Positions 47,397 to 62,400 of a stretch of DNA of 64,000 nucleotides are shown piece after piece. Origin of the DNA: Aulostomus chinensis (taxonomy: Eukaryota; Chordata; Actinopteri; Syngnathiformes; Aulostomidae); the NCBI GenBank assembly GCA_037954235.1, contig JBBMOA010000012.1:945001-1009000 (forward strand), read 5' to 3'. Each line of letters begins with the position of its first letter. Position 1 is the stretch's first letter. The position numbers were made by a program, and so were the translations under genes. The notes under the pieces were generated by a model. It had not been told where the DNA came from, did no database searches, and saw only the letters and a program-made list of their open reading frames with translations.

Positions 47397-49559
47397 GGAG
47401 TGATGAGTGCTGCTGGATCAGGTAAAACCTGGAAAACCTTCAACATGATACTTGTGAGCGTTCAGACAAGAGCTGTTGGGCTGTGCTTGTGGTTAAATGA
47501 TGTAATAACCTGTGCAGGAGACCCGAGTGGAACGTTGACCTCCAGGACGTGAACGTGTTCAGCAGCGTTTTATCTCCCGTCATCTGGAGCTCATGTGACC
47601 TTGGGGAACACAGCAGGAACGTTGAGGTGCCCACATACTCCAAACTCAACTGAAGATGAGGAAAAATGGCAGAAACAAATTATTCTGCATCAATGGAGTT
47701 TGAGGACTAAAGAGTTCTGTCAGGGCCGTCAGAGTCCTGCCTTTAAATAAAGGTTCATGGTCCGGGCTTGGAAGCGGACGGGACGTCAGGGGTTCTGCAG
47801 AGGTTTGACTGGTTGTTTTTGCTGATAAATATTCATCATATTTACTCTTTGGATGATGCAGGGTGAAATGTAATGCCCTCTCCCTCCACCCCATCCATCA
47901 ACCAGACAGCGGAGCCCTCCCCCATCCTCCCCCATCCTCCCCCATCCTCAGGTCAGGTAAATGCATCAGACAGCCTCCTGCCTGCAGAGCAGCAGGAAGC
48001 AGCAACACCTCTGCTCCCACATCAGGATCAGCGTTAGCTCCAGAGCTAATAGAACCAGCTCAGCAACAACGCAAGGCCTTTCTGTCACTTATGTGTTTAT
48101 GTCCTGACTCAGCAGGGGGACCCTCTACAAAGATGGCTGCTCCTGCCACGCGTGTCACTGAAAACACAGATGAAGAACCTGACATCTTTGTTCCGTCCCT
48201 CCAGCAACTCAGCTGATGTTCATCCAGTAGCATCAAGTCTGTTTGATTCTGTCCAGACTTCCTGTCTGCTGAGACGCTGTCAAACGGCCTCCACATCACT
48301 CTGACGGAGGTTTAAGGGTGGCGTCCAACAGTTGTGGAGTGCAAAGCAAAACTGTTGGAAATGCATCAGCGAAAGAGGAAGAACGTAATGGGAGTTGTAT
48401 TGATATCAAGATAGAAAATAAAGAACATAAGGAAAAATGACCACGATAGCTGCCGCTAACTTGTGTAGCACCCTGCCCACGTGACAAACCCAACTGACCA
48501 TCACCACACGCTGGGCGGGCGCTGGGTTCTTATTCTTAAAGTAAATGGTGCCGCATCATTTCAGTTAAAATAAAACAAATACATTTGGCTTGGTGCCTCC
48601 ACTTAGAACACAAAGCACAATAGAATAAATCCTAAGAATAAAAAATAAACAGATCCAAGACTTTCAAAGAATGACTGAAGTGTAGTTTTTCCGTTACTCA
48701 CACAACTTGTACGCAGTCACTTTTTTTCCTTTTGTTGGAGCTCGCAAATCGAAACATTCATAAAAAGAAAAAAAAAGTCCACACAAGAAACTCCAAAACA
48801 AAGCAAACCCGAGGCCTGAGTCGATGCTCCGGCTGAGGTCATCAACTGGGCGACCTTGAACAGCACAACGAACCCACAAGTGCCTGTTAGTGGTCTTTAC
48901 TCACTCTGTGCGTCCATCCTGGCTGTGAGATGTTGAACGTTAGAAAAGGGAGATGAGAAAGTGGTGAAAGAGGGGTGAGGCAAAGATGACTTCAGGTGGA
49001 CGGTGAGGTGCCGCCCCTCCGTGACGACACACGTGGCCAACACAACAAGGTCCAAGGAACACGCCCACCTCCTCTGGCAAGCACACAAATACACACTAAG
49101 CAGGTGCACCGACATTGACTGCGCTAAGATGAACTCCCACAACCGCGTCATGACGGTGCTAGCATGCTAGCGCCAGCTAATCGCTAAGAACGTTTAGCAT
49201 CAACAGGGCTGCTGTTGCCCTTTGCTTTACCTTCAGTCTGCTTTCAATAAACCCTGCATTTATCCCGACTTGACGACAAAACTTCAGCATACACGTTCCA
49301 TGCAGTTCTCCAGTTTTCTCCTCCTCCCGTTTTTGTATCCATTTTCCTTGCTTCCCGGATGTCCCACCCCTCCTCTCCTGATTGGACAACAGAATCAACG
49401 CACACTCAAACAACCAATAGACGGACTTGGATGAGATAAATGACATTTGCAAAGAAACAGTCGCTCCAGGACTGAAACCAAACATGTCTTGACCATCATT
49501 CTTCACCCTTTTCCCACAATCATCGTCACACTCAAAATGAACTTATTTTAACACATTTT
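47397..49559. other. Unannotated, no supported feature
   Basis: A three-copy CCCATCCTCC run lies at about 47920-47950. Nothing else stands out. Confidence 0.5.
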
Positions 49560-49830
49560 TAGTCTATTTAGATTAGATTAGTTTAGAGTTTATTGCCATT
49601 CGTACAGGTTAAAAAACAATTTTAAACAAGTACATTGGAATTCTTGTGCGTGATCCTGAGTCAGTTGTAATAATAAAACCCTGCCCTAAAAATAAAGAAA
49701 TAAAATACACAAGGAAAAAGAAGAACGTGTTATGTTCAAGGTGCTAAATATATACAGGAAATATAAGATGTGTCGGTGCAAATGTCGCAAAATTTACAGG
49801 AATTTAACAGTCAGGGATCTTACAAAAGTG
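49560..49830. repeat. Dispersed fish repeat ('gattagatta...tttattgccatt' type)
   Basis: GATTAGATTAG followed by AGTTTATTGCCATTCGTACA and TACATTGGAATTCTTGTG is a sequence pattern often seen in teleost genomes. Ends and class are not defined here. Confidence 0.45.
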
Positions 49831-50748
49831 CTGCACATCGTAAAGGAACAGTGAATAAATACGGAAAATGAATTTGACCTTTTTATCCATCTGTTTCTTC
49901 TTATCTATTGATTAAACAATGAACCATGTTTTTTCCACCAGGTTTCACCTGCGTCAGGGTTTGTGAGGCAGAAGCGGCCATGAAGTCGCTGGTTGACTGT
50001 TGAGTGCTGGTGCTCGGAGGTGTTGGCCCAAGCCACAGATTTCATCACATGAACTTTTCTAGAACCAATGCTGAGCTCGTGAGTCACAGTAACCCAGGAA
50101 GTAGAGGTTCTCCTGGATGCACACAACTCTGGTTAACGACATTCCGAGGAAACTCTGTGGGTCAAACATCAACCCTTTTCAGGTGACAATGCATCATGGC
50201 GGCGTGGACATCTTTCACCAGGGCTGCTGTCCTTCCCTGTGCCTGGGAGTCCGTTTCTGGAACTGTGTTGAATGACGTGTGCAAAGCAGAGGTGGCGTGT
50301 ATGTGTTGAGTAGAACACGCTGCCGCTTGAAGATTCAGCTTCTACGTGGACACGTTTGCGGCGCTTCAAACCCCTCCAGCGCTCGAGGACTCACATGTTT
50401 TCCACTTCACCTCCTCACGGTTTATTTTGGTGCTGCGATGTGAATTTGAGGCTTCAGATGAAGCAGAACACGTTGGTGTAAAACATGTCAGACCGGACAC
50501 CTGGCGATTAGCGCGCTGACATCTGTCAAAGCTGCTCGCTGCTAATTTTACGCTCCTGCACTTGTGAAGCAGCAGCAGCAGAAACTCTGATTCTCACGGC
50601 TGTACGAAGACGACGCGTCAACTCATTAGAATAAAGCGCTCAGGTATTAACGAGCTGTGACGGGACATACACCCAAACCTTTGCTGTAATCATTTTGATA
50701 AATGGTGACCTTTAAAGATGCTGAGGCACTGAAGCTTCACTCACGCGT
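49831..50748. other. Unannotated, no supported feature
   Basis: No domain-bearing frame or array. Confidence 0.5.
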
Positions 50749-50755
50749 GCGCACG

Positions 50756-50793
<38 letters not shown>
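50749..50793. repeat. (CGCA)n(CA)n microsatellite
   Basis: GCGCACGCACGC followed by about 17 CA dinucleotides. Confidence 0.95.
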
Positions 50794-53700
50794 AGGGAGG
50801 AAGGAAGGGTCTCTGTCTGCTGGTCTGGCACCGATCATGATGGACCATCAGGGACGGTCCGAGCGTCCCATCCGCACACATGCACATCTGACAACAGTGT
50901 TCTGGAGGCTGAAGCTGTGAAGATGAAGATGATGATGGCGATGCGAACGACTCACAGGCTGAGTGGAGACGTGGGTGGAAAATCTCTCACCTTCAAATTA
51001 AAAGCAGCAGGCTCCTGCTCTCATGTCCTCATTTACAGAGGCAGAGAGATGAAATCACTGATGTTCATCCGCGCTCTCTGCTAGGACTCCTCCCGACTGT
51101 TTGCAGCGTCTGCAGTCATCCTCTCAGTTTTAATCTGGCTTGTGATGACTCGGCTCCTCTAACAGGCCGCCAGCTGCAGCCGGAGCTCCCAGTCAGCTCT
51201 GCTTAGCGCCTCCCGTGTCAAAACAACGTAATAAAGTCCCAGCAGCTCCACAGGGGACGACCAGTCAACATCTATAAGCTCTTCAGCCGCTGCTGTCCCG
51301 ACACTTGCAACTTTAAGAGCCTCGCAGGCCGCCGGCGGGCACTGCGACGTGGAAGGAGGGCGTCAACACAGCCCCCTTTAAACGACTGCAGCCATGATGT
51401 TTCACAGGAAAACCTCCAAACCAGCTGCTTTTAAAAGATTCCAGGGAGAACCTTGAGTGGAAGAAGCTGCTGGTGTGGAGTGGGCCTTCAAAACCACCAA
51501 TGACCAACATGGAGCTCAAGGTCTCATGTACCCTTACAATGACGAACACGCGATGTTCACAGTCACATGCACCTGGACGCTACAGGAAGACGTCGTCTCT
51601 GATTGTCCATCGTCCTAGTGACAGAGAAGAAGACAGAGACCCACGTTAGTTAGCTTCGCACAATGAGTGGTAATGGGTGAGAAGTGTTAGCTTCAGCTGG
51701 CTCAGGTCCAGCCTAGTTAGCTTTAGTTTAGAAAGTTTAGTGATCCATCAAGCTGAGCGTAAAAGCACTTCAGCGTCTTCGGTCAGCTGATGCAGCACAG
51801 AACTCTTCGATATCATTGATCCGGATCAATGTCACCTCAGTGGAGCGGCGTCGTTAGAGCGGCAGATAAATGTTTCTCTGGCGTTTATCTGCTTACTCAT
51901 GAACAACAAGAGCAAACCCAAACACCCTCCTGACGGCCAACATCTCCTCTCATTTCCTCCTGTTTCAACCGTATTTGTGGATTTCAGCTGTGATTACACA
52001 CCAACAAACTCCCACGTTTGTGCGTCTTCTCCTGGTCTACAGGGAAAACACCGTATTTGACTGTGTAAGAGCTCACCAAGATGTTAAGATGCCAATGAAG
52101 CCTGATGGCTAACAACCATGTTCTAGTGAGTTTTGGTTCTCAGCTCAACAGTCCGAGCCGCCCCGTTCTGCAGCGGTTCTTCTCCCTCCCTCCGTTACTG
52201 GGACCTGCACCACTCCTCGCCCGCCTGCTCACAGCAACAGAAAATGATTTGATCTTTTCGTCTGTCAACAAACTCAACACTGGTAATCACATGACCTCCA
52301 TGGCCAGAGTAGCAGTTGTTATAAAATTCAGTCCCCCTCATGGAACTGGTTCTACCGTGTGTTCGATCCAGAACCCAAAGCCTTGCGTCAGTACATATCT
52401 CCTCATTTGAGGGTTCCAGCTTCTGACCAACAAGACCATCAGTCCAGAAGAAGGACACATATTTTTGAGGATGAGTGTGTACGCGTGCGTGGAAGTGAGA
52501 GATGAAGCTGATTTATGAGCTCAAGCTGTTTGTAATTCATTCAAACACAGTGTTCATTCCGGCTGTCACCTCCAGGAGGCGTCGCCGCTCTGCTGTCTTA
52601 TGTCGTGACTTTGCGCCACCTGGACGTGTGGAGTTATTCATAATAAACCTCCCACCGATGGAAATATCATCTGTATCTCACATGAACCTCTGCTGTCACA
52701 AGTCTGGAGGAGAATCGTGACCCGGTGGTCACCTGACTGTGACATCACAGCAGCCAGACCAGACGGTCTGACAGAAGTCAGGTGTCCCAGTGGCACGGCG
52801 CTGTCACAGCTACAGGGAGAGCAAACGTGAGGCGAATGGAGAAGCATCCTGGTCAAATGCTGAAACAGTGTGAAGTGGGCCGATCGCACGCTTCCACGTA
52901 CCAGAGCCAAATGGCGCCAATAAAAATGACAAACAGACTGATGGCGAGCGAGTTGACTCATGGTGTCAGTAAAGGCTGGGAGCCAGTGAAGGACACTGTT
53001 GCACTCACACATGTGAAGAAGGACCCGGACATCCATCAGGGGAGATGAGGCGTCCCATTAAAGCTGCAATAAAACCTCCTCCTCCTTATTCAATAAGATA
53101 ACCCATCATTCTTCAGCGCCGCCCCCCAGAGGCTCCGAACAAAACCTCACCACCTCATCTTCACCGCCAGTGGAGGCGGGAAAACTCCTTGCCCGGAATC
53201 AACCAGCCTGCTCCAGGAACACACGCTCACTCGTGTGCATGTGTGCTGAAGCACAGCGTGTTCACGTACCACCAAGGCAACATGGCTGTTACATTATGAC
53301 CTCGTAAGGTCAAAGGTCAATTAATGAAGTTCTGCCAGTTAAGGCGTATTCTCAGCTAGCCAGAAGGCTAATGTTGCACTAGCTGCACAAGCATGACGAA
53401 GACGTGTTGTTTCACATGTACGACCACATGTAACGATGACGAGACTTTAGGCTCCCCAGCGAAGTGACGTCAACCCGTCCTGCTGCGGCAGGTGGAGGTC
53501 GACGGGCGCTCAGTGTCTCCGCCCACCTCGGAGGTTGAACTTGCTCTTGGTGAGCAGACGACGAGAAACACATCCACTCTCGTTCTCTCTGACTCACAAA
53601 ATCAAACGTTTCCACTCAGAACTTCTGTCTCTGAAGTTTTCTATCAGTCTTCAACTAAAATCCACAGCTATGGTCACATGACCAACAGACAACAAATAGA

Positions 53701-54965
53701 GACTTTGAATAAAACATGAAGAAGTTGAAGGTTCCGGGGAAGTTTAATCCAACACAGGAACATGTAGCCCGCGGCGACCCACACCAGCCACCCTGTCCTC
53801 ATGAATCATGGGAGTAAAAATGACACGGTGACACAACGTCCAAGCTTGTCGTTTGCTCCAAAGACAACAACAGATGGAACGGAGGACAATCTGTATCTAT
53901 TAGTGTGGCCATTGGGGAGACGGTAGCTCCGCCCCGGTGGAAGCATCTGGAACTCAGCGTGTGAAGGATGATGTGAGTCCAAAACACTCGACTGTGCCTT
54001 TGAGACGACCCTCAACGGACAGCCAACCAAAACTTGTGACTGCAGAGGCAATAGCCTCCCTCAGCTACAAGTAGGAGCTATTATTTCACATTCCAAGCCT
54101 GCAGGGGGCAGCACACCCTGGGAAGCCGGGTGTCCACCGCTCCCTGAGGCGAGGAAAAGCCAAACTCGTGTGAGAGTTGAGGCCTCCTGCTGAGACTGGC
54201 CCCTTGTTAGCTGCTGCTAACTCAGCATGTCGTCAGGGGGAGTTACTGGAGCACTAACTTGTAACCTACGGAAAAAAAGAGCGCTCTGAGAGGCGGAGCC
54301 AGTGTTGTGTCATACCATACAACTAATTACATGAAGAACATCGGGAGTTATTAGTCACGAACATTTCTTCGCCATGGTGCGTTAAACATCATGTAAGAAA
54401 GGACAGAAGACATGCTCTCGACTTCCTTCGCCACCTGGAACTTGTGAAGTTGTGACCTGTCTGTTAAAGATGTCGGCCATCATCTTCCATTCCTGCTGAC
54501 GAGACGATGGCGTGACGTCCCTGCGTCTGAGTGGCTGAGGGAGCTCCGAAGAGCTACTCTAACCAGCGGGGGTGCATCACGAAGGCTTGTGGTTGAATGT
54601 GGCGCTCTGGATGATCAGCGGGTCGCCACTACCTTCTCTCTGTCTCCAAGACGCTGAGGCTAATAAGTGAAGGCTAACATGAGCCTGATCAGATGGCGGC
54701 GGCGGCGGCCTCTCTGGATCATCCAGCAGCACATATCTCATCTCGCCTTCATGTTACTGCAAATACATCAAAGGCCCGCGAGCGGAGGAGAGGTTATTAT
54801 CGCACGCTTCTTATTTTATGTCAGACAGGTAATATGAGCCTGTGAGGAGGCTGCCGGCTGGGATCATTCATTCATGTGGCGTTCGCCGGGATTCAGCCCG
54901 AGATACGATCCAGATCAAAGGGGATTTGAAAAGGCTGAAAATAAAATAAAAGAGTGGAAATAAAA
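50794..54965. other. Unannotated; weak CTCF-like site at 54098-54112
   Basis: No exon recognised. CCTGCAGGGGGCAGC at 54098-54112 is an imperfect CTCF-like match. Open frames up to 132 codons (52638-53036 minus) carry no recognisable domain. Confidence 0.45.
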
Positions 54966-54993
54966 GAGGAGGAGGAGGAGGAGGAGGAGGAGG
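54966..54993. repeat. (GGA)n microsatellite
   Basis: Nine GGA-type trinucleotides in a purine-rich stretch. Confidence 0.9.
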
Positions 54994-57900
54994 GCGGCTG
55001 TGAGGATCCCACCACTCTTAAAATGTTTCCTCCTTCTCTTTGTGACTCGCTGCCTCACATCTCTGTCCAAACGCAGCAGGAAGCAAATGTTTTATTCTGC
55101 TAAACTTCGTCTGAGGAAGCTAATTAGGACGCTGCTGCCTGACACTTTCCTGACGACTTCCACGCTCAGCCTGTAGATGGCGCCGTCAGGGACCACCAGC
55201 ACTTTGACCAGGCCCCAAGTCTCCTTTACACTGTCAGTCATGTTTGTTTACATGTTGATAAAAATGCAGCCGTGAAGCCACTGAGGAGAAACTACATCAT
55301 TGCCAAAAAGCGTGGATTCCTGAAAGGAGCGCGAACAGACGATGGTTCTAGAACCGAGCCGGGAGCTCCTCCTCTCGCGAACATGTACGGCATCACGCTT
55401 TCACATTCTGTGGGCGTCAGCCATTTCTTTTCCTTTGCTGCAGAGCGCAGCGAGTTCATGGATGCAGGAACTCGTGACGTAACTCCTCCCACAAGACGCT
55501 GATGTAATCTGACCTCATGAAGCTGCTGTGGCGTTCAGCCGGTAAATGTTTGTCCAGCATTCTTTGCTAAAAACACAACGAAAAAACAAAAAAGTAAAAT
55601 ATTGACATCAGTGTCAGTGGACCCCCCCATTTTACCATCGATCATGACATGATTACGCAACCTCTGGTCACCTCGAGACCAAACTCGGCCCGGCCAGCTT
55701 GATTAGGACCCTCAGGCCTTGAGGGCGTGGACGTGTTCAGCTGCTCCAGCGGCTTCACTTTACTTCCTGTGTAGTAATATGAAGTTCCTCCTGCCCCAAA
55801 CAAAAATGGCCCCACATGGACACTCGGCTCGGTTTGAGTTGAACTCTCAAAGAGAAGAAAATCAAGAACAAAGACATCAGAGGGAACGATAGAAAATGGC
55901 GCCAAAGTGCAGTTCTGCTCCTCGTCACACCGCCGCTGTCATGAACTTTAGCTGTTTCCTGTCCTTCGGATGTTTGACCTCTGACCTTCATGCCACAACA
56001 GAGCCCAAGTTAAACTTTTTTGACACAAAACATTTGGACATTGACTCAAATAAAAAACTGCTCATCATGGAGGAGCTGCGTTTGTAGTCCAACAGTTCAA
56101 TTTTCCCAACCTCTGTAGTCTCCGTTAGTTTCTCAAACTATGCTGCTTTGCATTGTGGGAAAAGACAGGTGAGGTGGACTGGACGAATGAGCCCTGAGCA
56201 GTTTTGTAGCACGACATCCTGGCATTCTTAGCATCCTTCATGTTACATCTTAGTTACATCCGCGTGTGGACGCCATGAGTAAGCATGAACTGGTGAAAGG
56301 TTAAAGGTCACTGACCTCACGAACCCTTCAACAGCATAGGTTCATACCTGTCCACAGGTGAGCGACAGTGAGACAGACAGCAGAAGGAGGTAACGTTCAC
56401 GATGGATTCCTGACAATTTGGCACCAACGTTTACTTGGACTCAAGATGCTGGAGATCGTTCTCACCTTTCTGTCACGTGACTCCAACAGAATTTTGGACT
56501 GAACTGAGTTTCCTGTCTGCCGCTCGGCAAACACGTGACCTGTGACGTGACGCGGTCTGCTGTCTCCAGTGGGTTAATATTCAGCTTCCTGGTGTGTTTG
56601 AGTCCTGGCTGGAGACAGAAAATCTATAATGGAGGAGCGTCGAGGCCTGAGGGACAACAGCAACGTGGCGAGGAGTTCATCAGCTCATCAGCGGCTGGCA
56701 GGAATCGCTGGACATCTTTGATGAGCGGAGGATCATCTGGTCTCAGGCTTCCGACGACAATGGCGGCAGGTTTGGGGAGGAAGTTCGTGCCTCGACTGTA
56801 AACCAACCTGCCGCGGGTGGAAATGTTCCAGGGGAAATATGAAGCAAATCCGTTATCAAACAACAATAAACGCTGCGTTATTGAGCTGGAGTTTTATTTC
56901 AGCCGTTCGGTTATCTGCCATTTTTCCTCTTTATCTTTCCGCTCATGAAAAATTCAGCAGTTGGTCTTTTTTGTTTGTCTCTTCGTTATCTGCAGATTTC
57001 ATCAAGAGAATCCATTAGCGCAGTTTAGTGTTACGAGCCTGCAGAGAAGCACGAGGTTCCGATCACAAGCAGCCGCACAGAACGTGAGATGGCATCCGTG
57101 ATAGTCGGACCGGGGGTTTCAAAGGGGGGTCCGGGGCCAATCAGGGTCCCGGGGGTCCTGAATTTCAAATTAACAACCGGTCAGAGGCTAATTTCTTTAA
57201 CTAGTTATTGAAATTTAACAAGTTAAATTTGTCATTTTAATTATCAGATATGTTGTTTTCTTTTCTTTGTTTTTGGTGCTTTTTTTCCTCATTTGCCAAT
57301 CAGAAAATTAGTTAAATAATGATAGAATATTAAAGAACTGGCATGAAAACACAGTTACTACAAAATAATGATGATTCAATGTCATGGAAATGTATATTTA
57401 TTGATTTTAATTACAAACAAAATAATGTCAACAGAAAAATTATAAACTAATTCTCAAAAATTTAAATCCAACTTTTGCGGAAAATCCTCTCGCAGTTACA
57501 TTTGCAATTGTTCCAGAATTGATTGGATGATCGACTGGACGTTTGCTGGTCCGTGGAACGTTCCGGTCAACAGAAGAAGCAGGGAGCTCATGGACCACCT
57601 GACACGTCAAATTTCCAGACGACTTAAATGCTGCAGGGTCTCACGCCACCTCGCCGTCCTCTCTCGCCTCCTAGTCGCTCCATTAATGATGAGTGTTTCT
57701 CCCCGGTGTGAGAGTTGTAGCGGGAGGCGAGTCGGCCTTGGCGCCGGACGCCTCCCACGCTGCAGATAAGCCCTTTTATCTGCTCTGGTTCAGCGTGTGT
57801 GATACCGCCATCGTGAGCTTCAGCCCGCGGCGCCGAGGCCACTCTGATGCAAACGGTGCTGAGTGGGATTTAATTTAATTTTGGCTGCAGCAAGGTCTCG

Positions 57901-59247
57901 TATTAATTGAGTCGTCCATCATGGCCGGCCTCTTCACTGCGACGCGACGCGGGTCTTCAGCGTGTCAAGCACCTGTATCAGTACCTGCTGGGAACAACTG
58001 GTGTCCCACCTGTCGGCGCCACCTCCTTCACTATGCTGGTCCTGTGTCAGGGACCGAAACTGGTGCCGTATGCCCCCCCCCCCCCCCACAAGGTCTTCAG
58101 GGTGGCTGGTGCTCGGCCAGCCTGAGCAGACGTACGGAGGAGGAAAGCACGTCTGTGTTGGACCTCTGAGTTTAGCGACGTTGCTGTGCAGGATGTGTTC
58201 AGTTTGATGATGTCACTCAGTTAAGTCTCTTTGAAGCTCATTTTGCGGCCATTTTCCCCGTGAGTTTGCGTGTAGAGCTGCTCAACGTCCTCGGCTCTTG
58301 TTAAAAAGATCAAAATGGCGTCCGGGGGCAGAAGAGAAATGAGCAGAGATCGTTAACAAGCTCCAGATTTAATTACCAGACCAGCTGCTTCCAGCAGCCT
58401 GCGGTCCAAGTGTCCGGAGGACGCTAGCAGGCACGACGGCGTTGGCTGCTAGCAGTCCAGCTGCTGGCTGCCCTCCAGCTGAGGATTGAGGCCTCCCCCT
58501 GATCATCTCTGGGAGGATTATCAGTCTTAAAACTAATGGGATTATTTATTGGCGCCTGTTTGAAATCTGATGCCAGATTATCACTGTTGACACGCTAATC
58601 TGCATAAATCAAAGGCAAACATCTTGAGGCCGGGCAGACGCGTCCTCTGCAATTCTCCACACATCTGCGACTCAGGGGGGCTGCCGACCTCTGACCCCTC
58701 TGATTAAGTCTTTAACTCGGCTGATTCATGAGGTCCAACTCGTCCGACGTTGCTGAAGAAGCCCCGCTGAGCGCGTGCTGATGAATTAACAGTTAGCCCC
58801 AGGCAGGAAGTCTGTTCCACTACAAGAGCTCATCCACGCCGCTTCACTTCCTGTCAGCTCGGCAGCACCAGGCAGGGTTTCTCCAGGTGGGCTCCGGGGA
58901 CCCTCAGGAGGACATTCAGGCCCTCCCAGGTGGTTTCGGCCAAATGAAGATCCGTTTATTTGATTTCAGGAAATCTGATATTTAAATGAAATCGTAGAAA
59001 ACAAAGACGTGTTTCCTTCCTACAGCTGTGTTGTTCCGAATTTTCAGGTTTTTTTTTTTAATTCATGTATTTTTGGAAAATTTTCTGTTAATTGACTCAT
59101 AAGTGGAACATGACAGGATACGTTTAGTTGAGCTCACTTACAGTAAGAGACAAATGTCCTCAATTTATTAGGTCCAAAACACAAACACACAGGTGGTGCT
59201 GGTCCCTGGAGATGATAAGCACCACCAGAAAGATCCAGAACACAAAC
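54994..59247. other. Unannotated; C-run at 58073-58087
   Basis: No exon recognised. 57110-57165 is G-rich (GGGGGTCCTG, GGGGGGTCCGG) and could be element-derived. Confidence 0.45.
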
Positions 59248-59330
59248 ACAGACAGACAGAGAGACAGACAGACAGAGTAACAGAGGGACAGTCAGATGGA
59301 CAGACGGACGGACAGACGGACAGACAGAGT
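59248..59330. repeat. (CAGA/CGGA)n microsatellite
   Basis: GACAGACAGAGAGACAGACA and GGACAGACGGACGGACAG runs. Confidence 0.9.
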
Positions 59331-59447
59331 ACCAGCGCTCGCTCTTTCTGTCTTTCTTCCTAACCCTGGTTGTCATGGCCACCACATCTTGTTTAAAATA
59401 AATCTGAGATGACCATATTTGGTCAAAACGTCTCCTTCACCTTCAAC

Positions 59448-59452
<5 letters not shown>

Positions 59453-59493
<41 letters not shown>
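59453..59493. repeat. (GT)n microsatellite
   Basis: About 20 GT dinucleotides. Confidence 0.95.
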
Positions 59494-59494
<1 letters not shown>

Positions 59495-62400
59495 CAGTTG
59501 TGTGAAACATACCAATGGTGGGAATGTGATCTTCCCCATAAAAACAAAAACGTTGGCGTGCAGAGCCTGAGAGTCGGCGGCACTCTCAATGTCAGAGGGG
59601 CTGCGTGAGCTGATGTCAGCGAGCGCTTCAGCTCCACTAAAACACCGGCGACCTTCAGGGGTGACGCGGAGACGAATAAAAGCCTCAACAAAGTGACGGG
59701 GAGAGCAGATCGATGGGTTCATCCGGGGAGATGAAGGCAGACTCTGGCCTCGGTCCAGCCCATCTGATGAGGTCGGAGCCAGTCGAAACGGCCCCATAAT
59801 TTATTCGGAGAGGCGCTGCAGAGGTATTTATTAATGACAGCGGCGCTCCTTATCAGCTGAGCATGAAAAAGAGCCTGTGAGGCGGCGCTGCAGAGGACGC
59901 TGTAATAAGAGATTATCGCTCTGTGGATCGGGACAATCCGCCAGCAGCACCGATCCCACAGATTAGGATTCACCCTGCTGAGACTGGCAGCATCTGGACG
60001 AGGAGAGGCTCAGCAGGCTGGCTGCTGTGAAGGGTCGTGCTGGCCCCCAACAGCCAGCAGTCCTGGAGGGGTCGCTCCTGAGGTCACGCGACAGACCAAC
60101 AGTTTCAGGATTTCTGGAGGATCCAGTGAGCAGAACTAGAAGTCTTTCACGTCAACGTGAATCCTCCTCCTCATCATCATCAGTAGCAGCAGTCGCTCTT
60201 CTAGTCCTCAACAAACCTTTGGTTCTGTTGACCCAAGTTCCAGTGGAGCTTTGGAGGTGCTGCGTCAAATCACTGCGCCCAGTCAGGAAAGTAGTTCCGG
60301 CTACGTGTCTGATTCTACCACTACAACGTCTCCTCATGTTAAACTGGTATTCATCACCAAGGTGACGCACAACCCTCCTCATATTGATGCAGCTTGCTGG
60401 TCGGCTGTTATCAGTGTTTAACTTTGCTGGGACGTTCTGGCAGAGAAGCAGCTGTCAATCACTCAGCCTCTGTTCTGATGGTTCTGACCTCACGTGGTCG
60501 GACGCGTCGATCCGTCCACGCTGGTGTTTGGAGGTGAGAGGAAGCTGAATATTGATACTCGTGCTGCAGCGGCGTGTGTTGTAGGTGTTTAGTGGACCAG
60601 ACTGGAGATCAGCAGTGTCTGTGATGCTTCTGCTCCCACGCCGCTGTAATGACCACGATGATGACGACGATGACGATGACCACGATGAGGATGTGGGGGT
60701 GATGGCAACAGCAGCAACTATCACTCTTCTACCGAGCATAACACTTCTCCTCTCCTTCCTCTCAAAGTCCGTCTGATCTCTCTCTCCGCCGCCACTCATC
60801 CAGTCATCTGTTTCTTCACCTGCATTGTTTTTTCTTTGGCGACACCTGAAAAATCTGCTTAAATACAGGATGAAGTACTTGTTCTTTGTTATATTTCATC
60901 TCATTCCTGGTCAAATGTGCTCCATAAATAAAGTTGTCTTCCTGGCATTGAGAACATCTTTGTCAGTCTAATATTTCCACAAACTCTCCCGGCTCCTCCC
61001 CTCCTGCTCGCCGTCTGCTGCACTCATAATGGATTCCAAAGTCGGCTTCGCCCCGGGGCAAAGATGTTCTTTTCCTGCACTGACAGAGAGAATTCAAACT
61101 GCTGGTGGACAGCAGGTAGAAACTGATATTTGAGACGTTCTACAGGCCCTGAACCAAATCTGATGAAGCTTGACACCGAGAGTCCCTGAGCACTCGGACG
61201 CCGGCGGCAAAGATCCACAACAACTGATGAACTGATATTGAAAGAAACATTGAGGGGTGATGGAGGTGGAGGAGGGGTGGGGGGAGGAGGGGGGAGAGCA
61301 GCCATGAGCCACCAGGAATTAATGAAGTGATGGCTGATGTCTCTATGCCTCTGGTGTGAGAGGAAGTACTGCAGACCTGAAGTACCAGCACCTCCGTGTG
61401 TTTACTGCTGCCACAGTCCAAGGATGATGTCATGTTCTCGAGTTTGATAGGTTCAACACTTTCTAGCTCAAAAATAAGAACACACACACACAAACACACT
61501 AGAGACAATGTTTTGATGCCTGCCCCCCCCCCCGACCTGCTGACTTCAGCTGGTTCTGACCTCCTGTCTTACATCTTCATCCTCTTGGATCTGAGTCTTG
61601 GTTCTCTAGAACCAGTAGAAGGGAACCAAGTTCCCCCCGGAGCCGCTGTCAAGCTGCACTAGAATCACTCGCAGTGACACTTTTACCGACTGGAGGAACT
61701 GTTGAGACGCTCACCTTCAATCTGGACGAATCACGAAGCCACAAACATTCCGCAGAGCAGCGCCTGGACGACGCCAGGAAATCAGATTTGATGAAAATGG
61801 CGTTGAGCTTCAGTGACTTTTGGTTGCTGCATGTGGTGAGAACAGCGAGCTGTTTTCTGCTGGCAGACGTCCGTGTAACCATGTGACCGTGTGGACGATC
61901 AACTGTTCAACATGAGGCATCCTGGTGTTGGGTTGATGCAGAGGTGCTCCTCTACTGCTAGCTCAATGCTAATGTTAGCTTGCTGCTTGGTTCTGGTTCT
62001 GAAGCTTCGTTGGGTTGTCCTCTGACTCACATGTTCTCTTGTGGCCTTTCAGAACCAGAACTTGATCAACATGACAGATCTTTGGCTTCAAAGTGACTTT
62101 CAGCTCATCGGTCACCATTTTGATTGACTCCCACAGCTCTCATGGTTGAGTCTCTCCATCACCTGAACCTCCAACGGTCCAGGTTGTTGGTGAGTTACTC
62201 ACCTTGATGAAGTCATCAGCTGACTTTGGTAGGTCTGTGTGCTGTCACTCTCTCCCGTCTCACCCGTGTTACCCGTGTCACCTGTCTAAGCAGTTTTACC
62301 TGTCTCACCCACCTCACGGCATCTGGTGTCTGCAGCGTCTCTAGCAGGCAAAGCAGGAAGACAGACTTGGAGAGCAGGGAGCCAAGATGGTACACGTCAC